From Dyadobacter sp. (lineage in GTDB: Bacteria; Bacteroidota; Bacteroidia; Cytophagales; Spirosomataceae): a stretch of 64,000 bases of DNA. The stretch lies in assembly GCF_017744695.1 (NCBI RefSeq), contig NZ_JAGIAS010000001.1:339013-403012 (forward strand). Direction: 5' to 3'. A program made the position numbers and the translations under genes. The notes beneath the pieces were generated by a model. The model ran no database searches. It was not told the DNA's origin and was given only the letters and a program-made list of their open reading frames with translations. Positions 62,835 through 64,000 of this stretch are shown here, piece after piece. Each line of letters opens with the position of its first letter. Position 1 is the first letter of the stretch.

Positions 62835-63614
62835 ATGAACGGTCAGATCGCATCCAAAACAATCGTTTTTGCCCACGGGCTATTCGTAACGGCTAAGAGC
62901 TGGGCCGACTGGGTAACTTTTTTTCAGGCCAAAGGCTACACCTGCTACGCTCCCGCAAATCCCTGCCACGACGGCACTCCGCAGCAAATGTGGGAAAATA
63001 CGCCCGAGGGACTGGGCAATGTGACCTTCGAAGACGTAGTTGAAAAACTGGCTGGTTTTATCGACACGCTGCCCGAAAAACCCATTGTCATCGGCCATTC
63101 GCTGGGTGGGCTTTCGGTTCAGAAACTGGTGGAAATGGGAAAGGCGGCTGCCGGAGTTTGCATTGATGGCGCAGCTCCTGCCGGAATCATCCCCACCCAA
63201 TGGAGCTTTCTTAAATCCAATCTACCAGTATTGAATCCCTTCAAAGGCGATTCTGTCTTTTTCCCTACAAAAAAATGGTTTCACTACACCTTTGGCAACA
63301 CTTTGTCCAGGGAAGAGTCCGACAAAGCCTTTGATGAGTTGGTTGTGCCCGAAAGCAGGAATATCCCGCGAGGTACCACCAAAAGCTTTGCAAAAATAAA
63401 CTTTGACAAACCACACGTGCCGCTGCTGTTCATAGCCGGAGAGAAAGACCACATCATTCCCAAAAGTCTCAATGAGAAGAACTTTAAAGCGTATAACGAT
63501 AAGGGTAGCAAAAGGGAATTTAAAGTTTTTGAAAACCGCGGCCACTTTATTTGCGGCGACAAAAACTGGCAGCAGGTGGCAACCTACGTCAACCACTGGA
63601 TTGACCAAAACTAG
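62835..63614 (+). CDS. Alpha/beta hydrolase
   Basis: Start at 62835 (MNGQIASKTIVFAHGLFVTA); the frame opens ten codons earlier but inside the promoter. The 259-residue protein has oxyanion motif AHGLF, nucleophile serine in GHSLGG, acid in GEKDHIIP and histidine in NRGHFI, so a serine hydrolase with a complete triad. No signal peptide, so cytoplasmic. The substrate is unknown. A palindrome and -7 element precede it. Confidence 0.82.
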   Translation: MNGQIASKTIVFAHGLFVTAKSWADWVTFFQAKGYTCYAPANPCHDGTPQQMWENTPEGLGNVTFEDVVEKLAGFIDTLPEKPIVIGHSLGGLSVQKLVEMGKAAAGVCIDGAAPAGIIPTQWSFLKSNLPVLNPFKGDSVFFPTKKWFHYTFGNTLSREESDKAFDELVVPESRNIPRGTTKSFAKINFDKPHVPLLFIAGEKDHIIPKSLNEKNFKAYNDKGSKREFKVFENRGHFICGDKNWQQVATYVNHWIDQN

Positions 63615-63720
63615 CGGCAGTACAGACCTGAAAATCAATCTAATACGCTAATTGATATACGTCCAGGTAAAATGTCGGGCGGTAGTACTTCTGCGGGAGA
63701 TGCCTCATACCCCGGAGCAA

Positions 63721-64000
63721 TCAAATTTGATATTTTGAAGGCCGCCTGTAAAGAGCCCATTCAAACAATGAATAGAAAATCAATGCAAACCAAAACCAAT
63801 CAGGCTGAAAGTGGAGAATAACGGCGAGGTGCAGTAAAATAAAGCCTCTCACAGTTGACGCGATAGGCACCATTGCTCCGCGCTCGTTTTTCTCCCTGGC
63901 CTGGTGAGCGATTACCTGCCCGGTCACAATAACCATACTGCCGGCAAGTCCAAAGGCTAACGACCACACATTGAGTTCTGTTTGTTGCCAGAATAAAAGG
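63721..64000 (-). CDS. Small membrane protein, 5' end outside the window
   Basis: The minus-strand frame ending at 63721 is still open at base 64000 (FWQQTELNVWSLAFGLAG), so the start lies beyond the window and the GTG at 63969 is internal. At least two membrane segments are visible (WSLAFGLAGSMVIVTGQVIA and FILLHLAVILHFQPDWFWFA, then LIFYSLFEWAL). No family was recognised. Confidence 0.6.
   Translation of the reverse strand, partial: LLFWQQTELNVWSLAFGLAGSMVIVTGQVIAHQAREKNERGAMVPIASTVRGFILLHLAVILHFQPDWFWFALIFYSLFEWALYRRPSKYQI

Overview
The window looks like the chromosome of a heterotrophic Bacteroidota bacterium of the Cytophagales, most like Dyadobacter or a close Spirosomaceae relative. 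This rests on three complete SusC/SusD pairs, an ECF sigma/FecR pair, many proteins with type IX secretion system (T9SS) C-terminal sorting domains, a PorP/SprF protein, Bacteroidota-type promoters (TTG or TTTG, about 20 bases, TAnnTTTG), weak ribosome-binding sites and roughly half G+C by eye. Genus is inference. No rRNA, tRNA, CRISPR array, insertion sequence or phage gene was found.

Layout. 1-2534: 3' end of a repeat-rich T9SS adhesin and an orphan sorting-domain fragment. 2582-12860: ordinary metabolic and regulatory genes (EamA exporter with divergent MocR regulator, alpha/beta hydrolase, TlpA-like thioredoxin, PhyH dioxygenase, NmrA/QorB-like oxidoreductase with divergent HxlR regulator, ABC-F ATPase, ankyrin protein). 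12931-24920: a polysaccharide- or glycan-utilisation type operon with ECF sigma factor, FecR anti-sigma, STN-domain SusC, SusD, a 1307-residue secreted fusion protein (SGNH-like, sorbosone-dehydrogenase-like propeller, HEAT, cupredoxin) and an esterase. 24930-27043: MFS transporter and AraC regulator. 27205-42529: a stretch rich in T9SS cargo (reprolysin-like protease, choice-of-anchor/SdrD-B adhesin, gingipain-like C25 peptidase, PKD protein with type B sorting domain plus PorP/SprF) with two unusual regulators and a long, hairpin-rich noncoding region. 42666-53712: two outward-facing SusCD pairs around a Tat-exported DapA-like protein, with no sigma/FecR genes. 53809-59797: a PQQ-repeat lipoprotein and the DabB-DabA inorganic-carbon pump. 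60076-62566: the collapsed remains of another sigma-to-SusD locus followed by an intact FG-GAP protein. 62835-64000: alpha/beta hydrolase and an incomplete membrane protein.

How the genes fit together. The STN domain occurs only in the SusC next to sigma/FecR, matching the trans-envelope signalling scheme in which substrate binding at SusC releases the sigma factor. The other two SusCs lack STN and have no such partner. The T9SS cargo genes share an Ig-like stretch beginning LPVTL before the sorting domain, and two of them share a longer tail, so they look like products of module shuffling. The points most worth following are the four-domain fusion at 20069-23992, DabAB in an apparently heterotrophic background, the sigma/SusD deletion scar at 60076-60635, and the hairpin series at 33093-33240.
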